A DNA stretch of 42,535 bases from JAGXLC01 sp964461045 (GCA_964461045.1 CAYWSJ010000023.1:1-42535); one strand, 5' to 3'; counted from the stretch's first letter, positions 15,221 to 24,487 are shown. The notes: generated by a model from the sequence alone, not told the origin. Numbers and translations: made by a program.

Positions 15221-16240
15221 ATGGATCTTACACTGGCTATAGTTCTTTTTTTGATTGCTGCTGTATTAATTGCTGTTGTTGGAACATTGCTAACAAAGAC
15301 AGCTGATCAACTGGCTGACCTTACTGGTCTTGGAGAAGCCTTGTTTGGTGCCATTTTTCTTGGAGGAACAACCTCTTTACCCGGCATTGTTACCTCTGTT
15401 GTTGCTGCATTTAATGGGCACCCACAACTTGCAGTAAGTAATGCTATAGGTGGAATTGCTGCACAAACCCTTTTTCTCTCCATTGCTGATATTACCTATC
15501 GCAAAACTAATCTTGAGCATGCAGCAGCTTCTTTTGCAAATCTTATGCAGGGAGTATTACTAATTGGTCTTCTGGCTTTTGTCATTATAGGGATGACAGG
15601 CCCCGATATTTCAGTTCTGAATATACATCCTTTTTCAATTCTTATCATTCTTTTTTATATCGCAGGTTCAAAAATGATCTCCAGGGCTAAAGACAGACCT
15701 ATGTGGACTCCCCATATTACAGGCGCAACCATAAAAGATTCTCCTGACCAGGACAACATGAAAAATCTGAACCTTAGAAAGGTTACTGTACGGTTTATCC
15801 TTTCTGCTATTGTGGTTGCCATTGCTGGTTTTACTGTAGCAAAAACAGGAATAGCAATAGCAAATCAAACAGGCCTTTCTGAAAGTCTTGTAGGAGTCTT
15901 ATTTACAGCTATTGCAACCTCCTTCCCTGAACTTATCGTTGCCATCTCTGCCGTAAAGCAAAAGGCGCTTACACTTTCAGTAGCAAATATTATAGGGGGA
16001 AATACATTTGATGTGCTCTTTATTGCTTTTGCTGATATAGCTTATGGAAAGGGAAGCATCTTACACGCTATTACGCAAAACCAGGTTTTTATTGTTGCTT
16101 TAACAATGCTGATGACAAGTACATTGATTCTTGGCCTGCTTTACCGCCAAAGAGAAGGGTTTGGAAAAATCGGATGGGAAAGCCTGATGATTATTGTTTT
16201 TTATTTTGTTGGAAACGGAATTCTTTTCTTTCTTACATAA
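15221..16240 (+). CDS. CaCA-family sodium/calcium-type cation antiporter
   Basis: A 339-residue membrane protein with about ten helices and two inverted alpha-repeats, as in the Ca2+:cation antiporter family. Alpha-2 is canonical: A-T-S-F-P-E (232-237, Glu237) and G-G-N-T-F-D (259-264, Asp264), the ion-binding acidic residues. Alpha-1 is degenerate: T-T-S-L-P-G (50-55) has Gly55 where Glu is expected and G-G-I-A-A-Q (77-82) has Gln82 where Asn is expected. Length is normal. Such proteins exchange Ca2+ or another cation for Na+ or H+ across the inner membrane; the changed alpha-1 site may alter the ion or stoichiometry. It lies downstream of a palindrome and seems to be a single-gene unit. Confidence 0.88.
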   Translation: MDLTLAIVLFLIAAVLIAVVGTLLTKTADQLADLTGLGEALFGAIFLGGTTSLPGIVTSVVAAFNGHPQLAVSNAIGGIAAQTLFLSIADITYRKTNLEHAAASFANLMQGVLLIGLLAFVIIGMTGPDISVLNIHPFSILIILFYIAGSKMISRAKDRPMWTPHITGATIKDSPDQDNMKNLNLRKVTVRFILSAIVVAIAGFTVAKTGIAIANQTGLSESLVGVLFTAIATSFPELIVAISAVKQKALTLSVANIIGGNTFDVLFIAFADIAYGKGSILHAITQNQVFIVALTMLMTSTLILGLLYRQREGFGKIGWESLMIIVFYFVGNGILFFLT

Positions 16241-16330
16241 AACAGAATCTGAATTAATTTAATAAATGAATTAATCTGTTTCATTTAGGTCTGGAATTTG
16301 TTATTTTTATACCCGATAAAAACTTGTATT

Positions 16331-17380
16331 ATGAAATATCTTTACTTCTCAATTTTTATTATATGTATTTTCTTTCAGCCTGGGTTTTCTCAACTAGGTG
16401 AATTAAAACAAAGAATTGACGATGATAAAAATAACTATGAAGAATTTTTAAGGTCAGAATTGGGAATGGATATGGAAGAAGAACAAGACAGCATGGATTT
16501 GTTACACTGGTATTACCTGATTCCTGAACAAATGCCGGATTGGTTTTTTAAACCGGATCAGTATGCGTCTTCTTCTGACTTTTTTATTGGTATTTCAGAT
16601 CCGGGCATGGATTCAGCGAAAGCTTTCGATCTTGCTATTCTGAGGGCAAAAGCTTTATTGATTTTGTCGAACAATGCCATTATTGATAATATCTCTGATA
16701 ATTTTAATGTAACCAGGGAGGATAGAAAGGAAATTTCCTCAGATGCCCATTACCTTGATTTTAGTGAAATTTATACATATAAAAGCGATATTGATTTTGA
16801 TATTCATGTTGATAAAAAGTTCTATACTAAAAACAACGAAGCTCTAGTATTGGTTTCTGCAAATTTCAAAGAAAAACAGATTGTTGATACCACCGCAGTA
16901 AAAGGAGAGATTATGCAACTTTCACGCGAAGATAAATTTGGACTGGAAAATACAGTTTATTGCAAATTTAATGTGTTTAATGCAATTGAAGATAGTGTGG
17001 AAGATTTTTGTCATTATACCTTTAAAGGAGAGGGAAGACGATTTAATGTGATTTCAAAATATAATGAGGACAGCTTGGCATTTCCGATGCATCCTTATCG
17101 TTATGTATCCGAAGACGAGATACAGTATGATACAACACAGGCCCCGATAACCTTGTCTTTAAGCACCGGATTATGGAATGCTTATGTAAATTTACTTTTC
17201 TCTGAAATTAATTTCTTTAATCGTAAATTAAATAGTACTGTTAAATCAAGCAATGATAATTATACGGTTTTGAACCAGGGGATTATAAGAACAGTTTCGA
17301 GAAATTCAATTAATTTTAAATTAGGGCTTTTATATATTATTGATAATGAGTTAGGTATGGATATTTATTTTAATCCCTAA
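16331..17380 (+). CDS. Secreted LPP20-like protein of unknown function
   Basis: The frame is open from a TTG at 16298, but the ATG at 16331 begins a clear signal peptide (K-Y-L-Y-F-S-I-F-I-I-C-I-F-F, cleavage near F-S-Q), giving 349 residues. Residues about 80-130 (D-F-F-I-G-I-S-D-P-G-M-D-S-A-K-A-F-D-L-A-I-L-R-A-K-A split over a loop) follow the pattern of LPP20-type periplasmic or lipoprotein domains: a F-I-G-hydrophobic-S strand and then an alanine-rich helix. The rest is mixed alpha/beta without recognised motifs. There is no lipobox cysteine. No operon partner is clear; it stands between the antiporter and the GNAT-like gene, all on the plus strand. Function unknown. Confidence 0.6.
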   Translation: MKYLYFSIFIICIFFQPGFSQLGELKQRIDDDKNNYEEFLRSELGMDMEEEQDSMDLLHWYYLIPEQMPDWFFKPDQYASSSDFFIGISDPGMDSAKAFDLAILRAKALLILSNNAIIDNISDNFNVTREDRKEISSDAHYLDFSEIYTYKSDIDFDIHVDKKFYTKNNEALVLVSANFKEKQIVDTTAVKGEIMQLSREDKFGLENTVYCKFNVFNAIEDSVEDFCHYTFKGEGRRFNVISKYNEDSLAFPMHPYRYVSEDEIQYDTTQAPITLSLSTGLWNAYVNLLFSEINFFNRKLNSTVKSSNDNYTVLNQGIIRTVSRNSINFKLGLLYIIDNELGMDIYFNP

Positions 17381-17409
17381 AAATGTTTTGTGTTGAATTT
17401 ATTCATAGC

Positions 17410-17439
17410 TTGATTTTTAATTATTTTTACCCACCTTTG
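17410..17439 (+). promoter_or_regulatory. Promoter of the GNAT-like/L-serine dehydratase unit
   Basis: TTG (17410-17412) and CACCTTTG (17432-17439) are separated by exactly 19 nt. The -7 box differs from TAnnTTTG at its first base only. The start codon at 17480 lies about 35 nt beyond the expected transcription start. Confidence 0.6.
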
Positions 17440-17479
17440 CAAAAGAAATACACCCAATTGAAAATTTTAAACTGATTTT

Positions 17480-18661
17480 ATGAGTAAGAAATTTCATACT
17501 GTTGAAGTAAACGATAGAAGCAAAAGAAAAGAATTTCTGGAATTTCCTGTACGTCTGTATAAAGATGAACCTAACTGGATCAGGCCACTGGATAATGATA
17601 TTGAAGAGGTATTTGACCCTTCTAAAAATAAGTTTTTCAGGCATGGAGAAGCAATCAGGTGGTTGTTAAAAGATGACAAACACAAAACCGTAGGACGTGT
17701 GGCTGCTTTTATTGATAAAAAAACAGCTTCTAAGAACGAACAGCCAACAGGAGGAATGGGTTTTTTTGAATGTATAAATGATAAGGAGGCAGCCTTTTTA
17801 CTTTTTGATACCTGCAAAAACTGGTTAGGTGAGCACGGAATGGAAGCTATGGATGGCCCGGTAAATTTTGGAGACAGGGATCGCTGGTGGGGCTTACTTG
17901 TTGATGGTTTTGCACATGAACCTAATTATTGCATGCCATATAATTTCCCTTATTATAAAGAATTGTTTGAAGAGTACGGATTTAGAAATTATTTTAATCA
18001 ATATACCTATTACAGAGAGATTAAGAAAGAGGGACTTGATCCCATAATTGAGAAAAAGGCAGAGAGAATTCAGCAAAATCCAAGTTATCATTTTGAACAC
18101 CTTACTAAAGACAGACTTGAAAAATTCACCGAAGACTTCAGAAACATTTATAACAGAGCCTGGGTAAGGTATTCAGGAGTTAAAAAAATTTCCAAGGTAC
18201 ATGCTCGTGGCCTAATGAAAAGCCTTAAACCTATACTTGATGAGAGACTTATGTGGTTTGCCTATTACGAGGATGACCCTATTGCATTTTTTCTTATGGT
18301 GCCTGATACAAACCAAATTGTAAAATACCTGAATGGAAAATTAAATTTATGGGCAAAATTGAAGTTTGTTTATCACAAAAAGTTTAACCCGCCTGATAAG
18401 GCTCTGGGATTAATATTTGGCGTTGTCCCGGAACATCAGGGCAAAGGACTTGAGGGTGGTTTGGTGATGTCTTTTGCAGGAGTGGCTCTTAGTAAGGGTT
18501 TTCCTTATAAAACTCTTGAACTAAACTGGATAGGTGACTTTAATCCGGCAATGATGAAAATTGCAGAACAGGTGGGAGGAAAAATACGCAAAACTCATGT
18601 AACCTATAGATACCTTTTCGATCGCTCAAAAACTTTTACAAGGATGAAAAAGGTGAGTTAA
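17480..18661 (+). CDS. GNAT-like N-acetyltransferase, YghO-like family
   Basis: A 393-residue soluble protein with a widespread Bacteroidota pattern: an N-terminal region with V-N-D-R-S-K-R-K-E-F-L-E-F-P-V-R-L-Y, a G-G-M-G-F-F-E-C segment (about 93-100), M-D-G-P-V-N-F-G-D-R-D-R-W-W-G-L (about 126-142) and, near residue 316, the acetyl-CoA-site-like V-P-E-H-Q-G-K-G-L-E, a Q-x-x-G-x-G form of GNAT motif A. It probably has two GNAT-like halves. The acceptor substrate is not known. It starts downstream of a good promoter, and the L-serine dehydratase ATG follows its stop by 14 nt, so the two are probably one transcript. Confidence 0.7.
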   Translation: MSKKFHTVEVNDRSKRKEFLEFPVRLYKDEPNWIRPLDNDIEEVFDPSKNKFFRHGEAIRWLLKDDKHKTVGRVAAFIDKKTASKNEQPTGGMGFFECINDKEAAFLLFDTCKNWLGEHGMEAMDGPVNFGDRDRWWGLLVDGFAHEPNYCMPYNFPYYKELFEEYGFRNYFNQYTYYREIKKEGLDPIIEKKAERIQQNPSYHFEHLTKDRLEKFTEDFRNIYNRAWVRYSGVKKISKVHARGLMKSLKPILDERLMWFAYYEDDPIAFFLMVPDTNQIVKYLNGKLNLWAKLKFVYHKKFNPPDKALGLIFGVVPEHQGKGLEGGLVMSFAGVALSKGFPYKTLELNWIGDFNPAMMKIAEQVGGKIRKTHVTYRYLFDRSKTFTRMKKVS

Positions 18662-18675
18662 TTTTATTGTTTGAT

Positions 18676-19878
18676 ATGCAATCTATAAGAGAGGTTTTTA
18701 AAATAGGTTTTGGTCCGTCCAGCAGTCACACAATTGGACCCGTAAGAGCAGCAGAATTTTTTTTCAAAAGAAATCCGGATGCCAGGCATTTTAAAGTAAG
18801 ACTATATGGTAGTCTTTCAGCAACAGGGCAAGGTCATAATACGGATATTGCATTGCAGAAGGCTTTTCTACCAAAAAATGTAACTATTGAATGGTGTGAG
18901 AAAGAATTAGAAATGCATCCTAACGGAATGACTTTCTTTGCTTATGATGAACATGAAAAGGTAATTGATGAATGGACTGTGTTTAGTATTGGTGGTGGAG
19001 ATCTAAAAGATGAACACGGCGTATTAAACGATAAAATAATATACAAACAGGAATCACTTACCCGGATTATTGAATGGTGCAGACAAGAAGGAAAGTCTAT
19101 CTGGGAATATGTTGAAGCGATGGAGGGGTCAGACATCTGGCCATTTTTGAAAGAAGTATGGCAAATTATGAAGGATTCGATCACAAACGGGTTAGACAAT
19201 GAGGGAGTTTTACCCGGATCAATTAAGCTTCCCAGGAAAGCCAATAACTATTATATTAAATCCCAGAATTCTCATGGAATTATTATGGAGCAAGGTGTTC
19301 TTTTTGCTTTTGCCCTGGGTGTTTCAGAAGAAAATGCAGCGGGAGGTAAAATAGTAACTGCTCCGACTTGTGGTTCATCCGGCGTTTTGCCGGCAGTATT
19401 GTTTTACCTGAGCCGCGAAGAATATCTGAAAGAGAACAAAATATTAAAGGCCCTGGCTACAGCTGGTTTATTAGGAAATCTTGTGAAAACCAATGCATCC
19501 ATTTCCGGGGCTGAAGTTGGCTGTCAGGGTGAAATAGGTACAGCCTGTGCCATGGCTGCTGGAGCTGCCGCACAGATACTTGGAGGCTCAACAGGTCAGA
19601 TAGAGTATGCTGCCGAAATGGGGTTTGAACACAATCTAGGTCTTACCTGTGATCCGGTAGGCGGTTATGTTCAGATACCTTGTATTGAACGAAATGCCAT
19701 TGCAGCCGGAAAGGCTATTGATTGTGCTTCCTATGCTTTGTTTTCGGATGGAGGCCATAAAATATCTTTTGATAAAGCCGTGGATACAATGAAAGAGACA
19801 GGAAAAGATATTCAGAGTGCATACCGGGAAACCGGAATGGGAGGGCTGGCAAAAAACTGGAAACCTTTTACCGGCTAA
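18676..19878 (+). CDS. sdaA: L-serine ammonia-lyase (L-serine dehydratase), iron-sulfur type
   Basis: Deaminates L-serine to pyruvate and ammonia in the cytosol. The frame opens at a TTG (18667), but the ATG at 18676 fits the family start and gives 400 residues. It is a single-chain enzyme: the beta-domain motif G-P-S-S-S-H-T-I-G-P (about 14-23) is fused to the alpha domain with T-A-P-T-C-G-S-S-G (about 228), G-C-Q-G-E-I-G-T-A-C (about 281-290) and C-D-P-V-G-G-Y-V-Q-I-P-C (about 325-336). These cysteines are those expected to hold the [4Fe-4S] cluster that binds serine, so the enzyme should be oxygen-sensitive. It is translated just after the GNAT-like gene. Confidence 0.93.
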   Translation: MQSIREVFKIGFGPSSSHTIGPVRAAEFFFKRNPDARHFKVRLYGSLSATGQGHNTDIALQKAFLPKNVTIEWCEKELEMHPNGMTFFAYDEHEKVIDEWTVFSIGGGDLKDEHGVLNDKIIYKQESLTRIIEWCRQEGKSIWEYVEAMEGSDIWPFLKEVWQIMKDSITNGLDNEGVLPGSIKLPRKANNYYIKSQNSHGIIMEQGVLFAFALGVSEENAAGGKIVTAPTCGSSGVLPAVLFYLSREEYLKENKILKALATAGLLGNLVKTNASISGAEVGCQGEIGTACAMAAGAAAQILGGSTGQIEYAAEMGFEHNLGLTCDPVGGYVQIPCIERNAIAAGKAIDCASYALFSDGGHKISFDKAVDTMKETGKDIQSAYRETGMGGLAKNWKPFTG

Positions 19879-20016
19879 TTTCTTATCGGTGGTTGCTATT
19901 TTCATGTTTCAGGGTAGCTTGAATTTATTTATTTGTTATTTTTAAACCTTCCAATTAATTATTTTTTCCAATAATTGATTGATATGAAAATTTTTATACA
20001 ATAATTTCAGAATATT

Positions 20017-21183
20017 ATGGCGAAGATTTTAGTAATTGATGATGAAAAAAGCATTCTTGAAAGTTTGAAGGAAATTCTTGAGTATGAAAGCAATGAGGTG
20101 GATCTGGCAGATAATGGGAAGGATGGGATAGAACTGTTTAAGAATAATAAGTATGATGCGGTTTTTCTCGATATCAAAATGCCGGAAATGGATGGTATTG
20201 AAGTACTGGAGAATTTAATGAATATTGCTGCTGACATTCCGGTGATTATGATATCCGGGCATGGTACTATTGATACTGCTGTTGAATCGATTAAGAATGG
20301 AGCCTTTGATTTTATTGAGAAGCCACTGGACCTGAATCGTTTGCTCGTTACGTTGCGCAATGCAATGGATAAAAAGAATCTTGTTAAGGAAACCAAAAGA
20401 CTGAAAAAGAAAGTTAGTAAAACTTATGATATTGTTGGTGATTCAGAACCAATTACAGAAATTAAAGATATGATTGACAAGGTAGCTCCAACCGATGCAA
20501 GGGTCCTTATTACCGGTGAAAATGGAACAGGGAAGGAACTGGTTGCCCGCTGGCTTCATGAGAAAAGCGATCGCGCGGATCAGACCTTTGTTGAAGTGAA
20601 TTGTGCAGCCATACCCTCTGAGCTGATTGAAAGTGAATTGTTCGGACATGAAAAGGGAGCTTTTACATCTGCCCACAAACAAAGAAAAGGTAAATTCGAG
20701 CAGGCCAACGGTGGAACTATTTTCCTGGATGAAATAGGTGATATGAGCCTTTCTGCGCAATCAAAAGTTCTTAAAGCGCTCGAGGAGAAAAAAATTTCAA
20801 GGGTGGGAAGTGATAAAATTATTGATGTGGATGTAAGAATTCTGGCAGCTACAAATAAGAACCTGAAAGAAGAAATCAAAAAGGGAAATTTCCGGGAAGA
20901 TCTGTATCACCGATTAAGTGTAATTATTATCCATGTACCTTCACTGAACGAACGAAAGGAAGATATTCCAAAATTGGTGGAACATTTTAATACACTTATA
21001 TGCCAGGACTATGGCATTTCAAAACGAAATATTACGGATGAGGCAATTAAAGAGCTTCAGAGTATTTCTTGGACGGGAAATATCAGGGAGTTTAGGAATG
21101 TGGTTGAAAGACTGATTATTTTATGTCCGGAGGAGATATCCGAAAAAGAGGTAAAAAAATATGCAAGACCTATATTTGAATAA
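20017..21183 (+). CDS. Sigma-54-activator type response regulator lacking a DNA-binding domain
   Basis: 388 residues. An intact receiver domain (Asp8, Asp9, phosphoacceptor Asp52 in F-L-D-I-K-M-P-E-M-D-G, Ser80, Lys102) is joined to an AAA+ domain: Walker A G-E-N-G-T-G-K-E (167-174), the loop G-A-F-T-S-A (214-219, GAFTGA with Gly to Ser), Walker B G-G-T-I-F-L-D-E-I-G-D (232-242), the arginine region F-R-E-D-L-Y-H-R-L (292-300) and W-T-G-N-I-R-E-F-R-N near 352-361. The protein ends about 27 residues later with no Fis-type helix-turn-helix, and the DNA after the stop is non-coding, so this is not a recent frameshift. It could activate sigma-54 holoenzyme from solution, as described for FlgR. 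No kinase gene adjoins it. Confidence 0.9.
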   Translation: MAKILVIDDEKSILESLKEILEYESNEVDLADNGKDGIELFKNNKYDAVFLDIKMPEMDGIEVLENLMNIAADIPVIMISGHGTIDTAVESIKNGAFDFIEKPLDLNRLLVTLRNAMDKKNLVKETKRLKKKVSKTYDIVGDSEPITEIKDMIDKVAPTDARVLITGENGTGKELVARWLHEKSDRADQTFVEVNCAAIPSELIESELFGHEKGAFTSAHKQRKGKFEQANGGTIFLDEIGDMSLSAQSKVLKALEEKKISRVGSDKIIDVDVRILAATNKNLKEEIKKGNFREDLYHRLSVIIIHVPSLNERKEDIPKLVEHFNTLICQDYGISKRNITDEAIKELQSISWTGNIREFRNVVERLIILCPEEISEKEVKKYARPIFE

Positions 21184-21228
21184 GTAATATTTATTCCATA
21201 GTTTCTTCTAATAAACAATTGACCGGAT

Positions 21229-22266
21229 TTACTTTTTGAATCCAAACATTCTGCCCAATCCTCTGAAGAAGTTTTTCTTTTTGTCGGAATGAATCTCCGG
21301 TAGGGATGATTTGCTGGTTGTTTCAAAGAAACCGATGTTCCTGAATTTGTTATACCTCTGTTTCACCAGTTTTTCCTGATCCATAGCCATGAATTCGGTA
21401 AGGTCTTTACGAAGTATTTTTGCCAGGTGTTTAAATGTCGTATCAGGTTTTTCATCGAAATTCTCATTTTCCTGCACCACTTGATCAATAATTCCCAGCT
21501 CGTAAAGATCAAATGATGTTAGCCTGAGGGATTCTGCAGCCTTCGAGGCTTTTGAGGAGTCTTTAAAAAGAATGGAAGCACATCCTTCAGGAGAGATTAC
21601 CGAGAGTATTGAATTTTGCATCATATAAATTTTATTCGACACAGAAAGTGCCAGGGCTCCCCCCGATCCTCCTTCGCCTGTTATGATAGTAAAAGTGGGG
21701 ACTTTCAGGTCTGAAAGTTCCAGGAGATTTGTAGCAATGGCCTCGGAAATTCCTCTTTCTTCAGCCCCAATACCCGGATAAGCGCCGGGTGTATCTACAA
21801 AGAACAGCACAGGTCTGTTAAATTTTTCTGCTTGTCTGGCCAGGCGTAAAGCTTTTCTGTATCCTTCAGGGTGGGGCATGCCGAAATTACTTTTCATATT
21901 TTCTTTGATCTCTTTCCCTCTTCTTGTTGAGATACAGGTAACCGGTAATCCCTCAAGGTACCCTATTCCTCCTATAATTGCTGCATCATCTCTGAAATTT
22001 CTATCGCCATGTAGCTCTATAAAATCTTCTATCATGTTTTGAATATAATCCTGGGGTTTTGGCCTTTCAAGCGACCTGGCAATTTTTACTCTTTCCCACG
22101 GTGTATGATCCTTTTTAACATCCTCTAATTCACCTGACCGACGAGTCTTTAACTGATTCAGTTTTTTTTCAAGACTCGAAATTTCATTCTGAAAATCAAC
22201 ATCCTCTCCTTTAGAAAGTTTTTCGAGGTTTTTAATTGTTCTTTTTATTTTGTTTACATAAGGCAT
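21229..22266 (-). CDS. accA: Acetyl-CoA carboxylase carboxyltransferase subunit alpha
   Basis: With AccD it transfers the carboxyl group from carboxybiotin to acetyl-CoA, giving malonyl-CoA for fatty-acid synthesis. The 345-residue protein has the expected N-terminal helical region (L-E-K-L and H-T-P-W-E-R-V-K-I-A-R motifs) and the crotonase-like core: F-I-E-L-H-G-D-R-N-F-R-D-D, T-P-G-A-Y-P-G-I-G-A-E-E-R-G and G-E-G-G-S-G-G-A-L-A-L. It is somewhat longer than the usual 315-325 residues, mostly through a basic C-terminal tail (S-D-K-K-K-N-F-F-R-G-L-G-R). It is the last gene of accB-C-D-A, 12 nt after accD. No clear terminator separates it from the convergent regulator gene 45 nt away. Confidence 0.96.
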   Translation of the reverse strand: MPYVNKIKRTIKNLEKLSKGEDVDFQNEISSLEKKLNQLKTRRSGELEDVKKDHTPWERVKIARSLERPKPQDYIQNMIEDFIELHGDRNFRDDAAIIGGIGYLEGLPVTCISTRRGKEIKENMKSNFGMPHPEGYRKALRLARQAEKFNRPVLFFVDTPGAYPGIGAEERGISEAIATNLLELSDLKVPTFTIITGEGGSGGALALSVSNKIYMMQNSILSVISPEGCASILFKDSSKASKAAESLRLTSFDLYELGIIDQVVQENENFDEKPDTTFKHLAKILRKDLTEFMAMDQEKLVKQRYNKFRNIGFFETTSKSSLPEIHSDKKKNFFRGLGRMFGFKK

Positions 22267-22278
22267 AGAATCAATTTT

Positions 22279-23127
22279 TTAGGTGTTGTAATGATGAAGT
22301 TTAAGGATCTTTATAATTTTTTCTCTCAGATTCTTCCTTTCGCATATAAAGTCTGTAAAACCTTTCTCCTGCAAAAATTCAGAACTCTGGAATCCTTCAG
22401 GAAGCTTCTGATTAATGGTTTGTTCTATTACCCTGGGCCCCGCAAAGCCAATCAGTGCCTTTGGTTCTGCTATGATGATATCTCCGAGCATGGCAAAAGA
22501 AGCTGAAACCCCACCTGTTGTCGGATTGGTTAATACTGTCATGTATAAATTCCCTGTTTTGTTGAATTGTTTAATAGCTGCTGAAATTTTTGCCATTTGC
22601 ATGAGCGAAACTGCACCTTCCTGCATTCTGGCTCCGCCTGACCTGGTAAGAATGAGCACAGGATATTTCTGAGAAGCAGCTTTTTCGAAAAGTCTTGTAA
22701 GCCTTTCACCTACAACTGACCCCATTGACCCCATCATGAAATCAGCATTCAGAATCCCGGAAAACACATTAATCCCATCCATTTTAGCTTTAAAAGTATC
22801 TACTCCTTCATTTATGTTTTTTGCGTAGGCCTTATCTATTTTTTCTTTGTATCCTGGGAAATCCAGTATATCCATGGTTCTTGACTCTTCAAATAGTGGT
22901 TGTACAGAATTACTGTCAAACAGTATATCAATCCAGTCTTTATTTTGAATTCGGAAATGATAACCGCAATCGGGGCACACATGCAAATTCTTTGTTATCT
23001 TTTTTCTGTAAAGCATGTTGTTACAGTCGGGGCATTGTAAAAATAAATTATCAGGAGCAGAGGCTTTGCCCTTGGGGTTTTTAGAACGGAATAGTTTTTT
23101 TATTATGGAAGGTAATTTTGGACTCAT
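22279..23127 (-). CDS. accD: Acetyl-CoA carboxylase carboxyltransferase subunit beta
   Basis: Partner of AccA. The 282-residue protein starts with a basic segment and a four-cysteine zinc finger: Cys32, Cys35, Cys51, Cys54 (C-P-D-C ... C-P-D-C). The carboxyltransferase core follows, with S-G-G-A-R-M-Q-E-G (about 164-172) and N-P-T-T-G-G-V-S-A-S-F-A, which bind acetyl-CoA. Length is typical. It starts 10 nt after the end of accC and stops 12 nt before accA, so subunits alpha and beta are translated from adjacent sites of one mRNA, which helps keep their ratio equal. Confidence 0.96.
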   Translation of the reverse strand: MSPKLPSIIKKLFRSKNPKGKASAPDNLFLQCPDCNNMLYRKKITKNLHVCPDCGYHFRIQNKDWIDILFDSNSVQPLFEESRTMDILDFPGYKEKIDKAYAKNINEGVDTFKAKMDGINVFSGILNADFMMGSMGSVVGERLTRLFEKAASQKYPVLILTRSGGARMQEGAVSLMQMAKISAAIKQFNKTGNLYMTVLTNPTTGGVSASFAMLGDIIIAEPKALIGFAGPRVIEQTINQKLPEGFQSSEFLQEKGFTDFICERKNLREKIIKILKLHHYNT

Positions 23128-23137
23128 ACACTATTTT

Positions 23138-24487
23138 TTAGACTTTTGTTTTTAGTAGTTCCTGTTCTATAAAATTGATTGAGTAATCTCCTTTAAGAAA
23201 ATGATCAGAAAAGAGGATTTCCAGAAGGAAATTTTTGTTGGTCTTAATCCCTTCCACCTCAAATTCTTTCAGCGCTCTTATCATCCTCGCAATTGCATAT
23301 TCCCTGCTGTTATCATAAGCAATTACTTTGGCAATCATGGAATCATAGTGCGGACTGATTTTCCATCCGGGATAAACACCTGAATCAATTCGTATTCCTG
23401 GTCCGGTAGGGAATAAAATATTCTTTATTTCTCCGGCAAACGGCATGAAATTTTTTTCCGGATCCTCTGCATTTATTCGGCATTCAATTGCATGGTAATT
23501 AAATTTAACATCGGATTGCTTTTTATTCAAAGGTTCGCCGGAAGCTATTCTTATTTGCTCTTTAATAAGATCGGTAGATGTCGTTATCTCTGTTACCGGA
23601 TGTTCCACCTGGATTCTGGTATTCATCTCCATAAAGTAGAATTGCTCATTTTCATATAGAAATTCTACGGTTCCTGCATTTGTATAACCAAGCTTTTTTA
23701 AGGCCTGGGTTACTTTATTCCCTATAGAATTTCTTTTTTCACGGGTGATAACATGAGATGGTGTTTCTTCTATTACCTTTTGTTTTCTTCTTTGTGCTGA
23801 GCAATCCCGTTCACCAAAATGAAGGCAGTTACCCTTTTCGTCTGCTAATACCTGAATTTCTATGTGTTTTGGGTTTTCCAGGAATTTTTCAAGGTAAAGC
23901 TTAGGGTCATTAAATGAAATATCTGCTTCGTGAGAAGCTTCTTCAAAGGTTGGGATAAAGTCACTGGCACTTTTTATTATTCGTATGCCACGTCCACCAC
24001 CTCCCGAAACCGCTTTCATAACAACAGGGAATCCAATTTTCTTTGCTTCTTTAAGTGCTTTCTCTGCTTCAGTAAATCCCTCCTCTGGTCCCGGAATTAC
24101 AGGTACTCCCTGTTTTGCCATCAATTTTTTTGCAAGGGATTTATTTCCAAGCTTTGATATGCTGTCTGCAGAAGGACCAATGAATTTTGCTCCAATTTCT
24201 TCACACATTTGCGCAAAATCCTGGTTTTCTGAAAGAAATCCATAACCCGGATGAATGGCTTCAACTTCCTTTTGCACAGCAGCTGATAAAATATTATTTA
24301 TATTCAGATAACTTTGCTGAGCTTTTGCAGGGCCAATACAAACAGCTTCATCAGCCATTTTTACATGCAGAGATTCTTTATCTGGCACAGAATATACAGC
24401 TACTGTGTCTATTCCCATCTCTTTGCAGGCTCGTATAATCCTTACGGCTATTTCACCCCTGTTGGCAATAAGTATTTTACTAAACAT
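23138..24487 (-). CDS. accC: Acetyl-CoA carboxylase, biotin carboxylase subunit
   Basis: Carboxylates the biotin of AccB using ATP and bicarbonate. The 449-residue length is standard. Visible domains are the N-terminal Rossmann-like part (L-I-A-N-R-G-E-I-A-V-R-I-I-R-A), the ATP-grasp with its glycine-rich loop G-G-G-G-R-G (162-167), E-R-D-C-S-A-Q-R-R-K-Q-K, and the active-site segment E-M-N-T-R-I-Q-V-E-H-P-V-T-E. The C-terminal domain follows without a fused biotin carboxyl carrier domain. It is the second gene of the operon, 39 nt after accB. The related propionyl-CoA or pyruvate carboxylase subunits look similar, but accB, accD and accA next to it settle the assignment. Confidence 0.96.
   Translation of the reverse strand: MFSKILIANRGEIAVRIIRACKEMGIDTVAVYSVPDKESLHVKMADEAVCIGPAKAQQSYLNINNILSAAVQKEVEAIHPGYGFLSENQDFAQMCEEIGAKFIGPSADSISKLGNKSLAKKLMAKQGVPVIPGPEEGFTEAEKALKEAKKIGFPVVMKAVSGGGGRGIRIIKSASDFIPTFEEASHEADISFNDPKLYLEKFLENPKHIEIQVLADEKGNCLHFGERDCSAQRRKQKVIEETPSHVITREKRNSIGNKVTQALKKLGYTNAGTVEFLYENEQFYFMEMNTRIQVEHPVTEITTSTDLIKEQIRIASGEPLNKKQSDVKFNYHAIECRINAEDPEKNFMPFAGEIKNILFPTGPGIRIDSGVYPGWKISPHYDSMIAKVIAYDNSREYAIARMIRALKEFEVEGIKTNKNFLLEILFSDHFLKGDYSINFIEQELLKTKV

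Noticed and set aside
20017..21183. Frameshift truncation of the response regulator.
   Set aside because: The 45 nt between its stop and the accA stop is AT-rich and has no HTH-like coding in any frame, so there is no hidden C-terminal domain.
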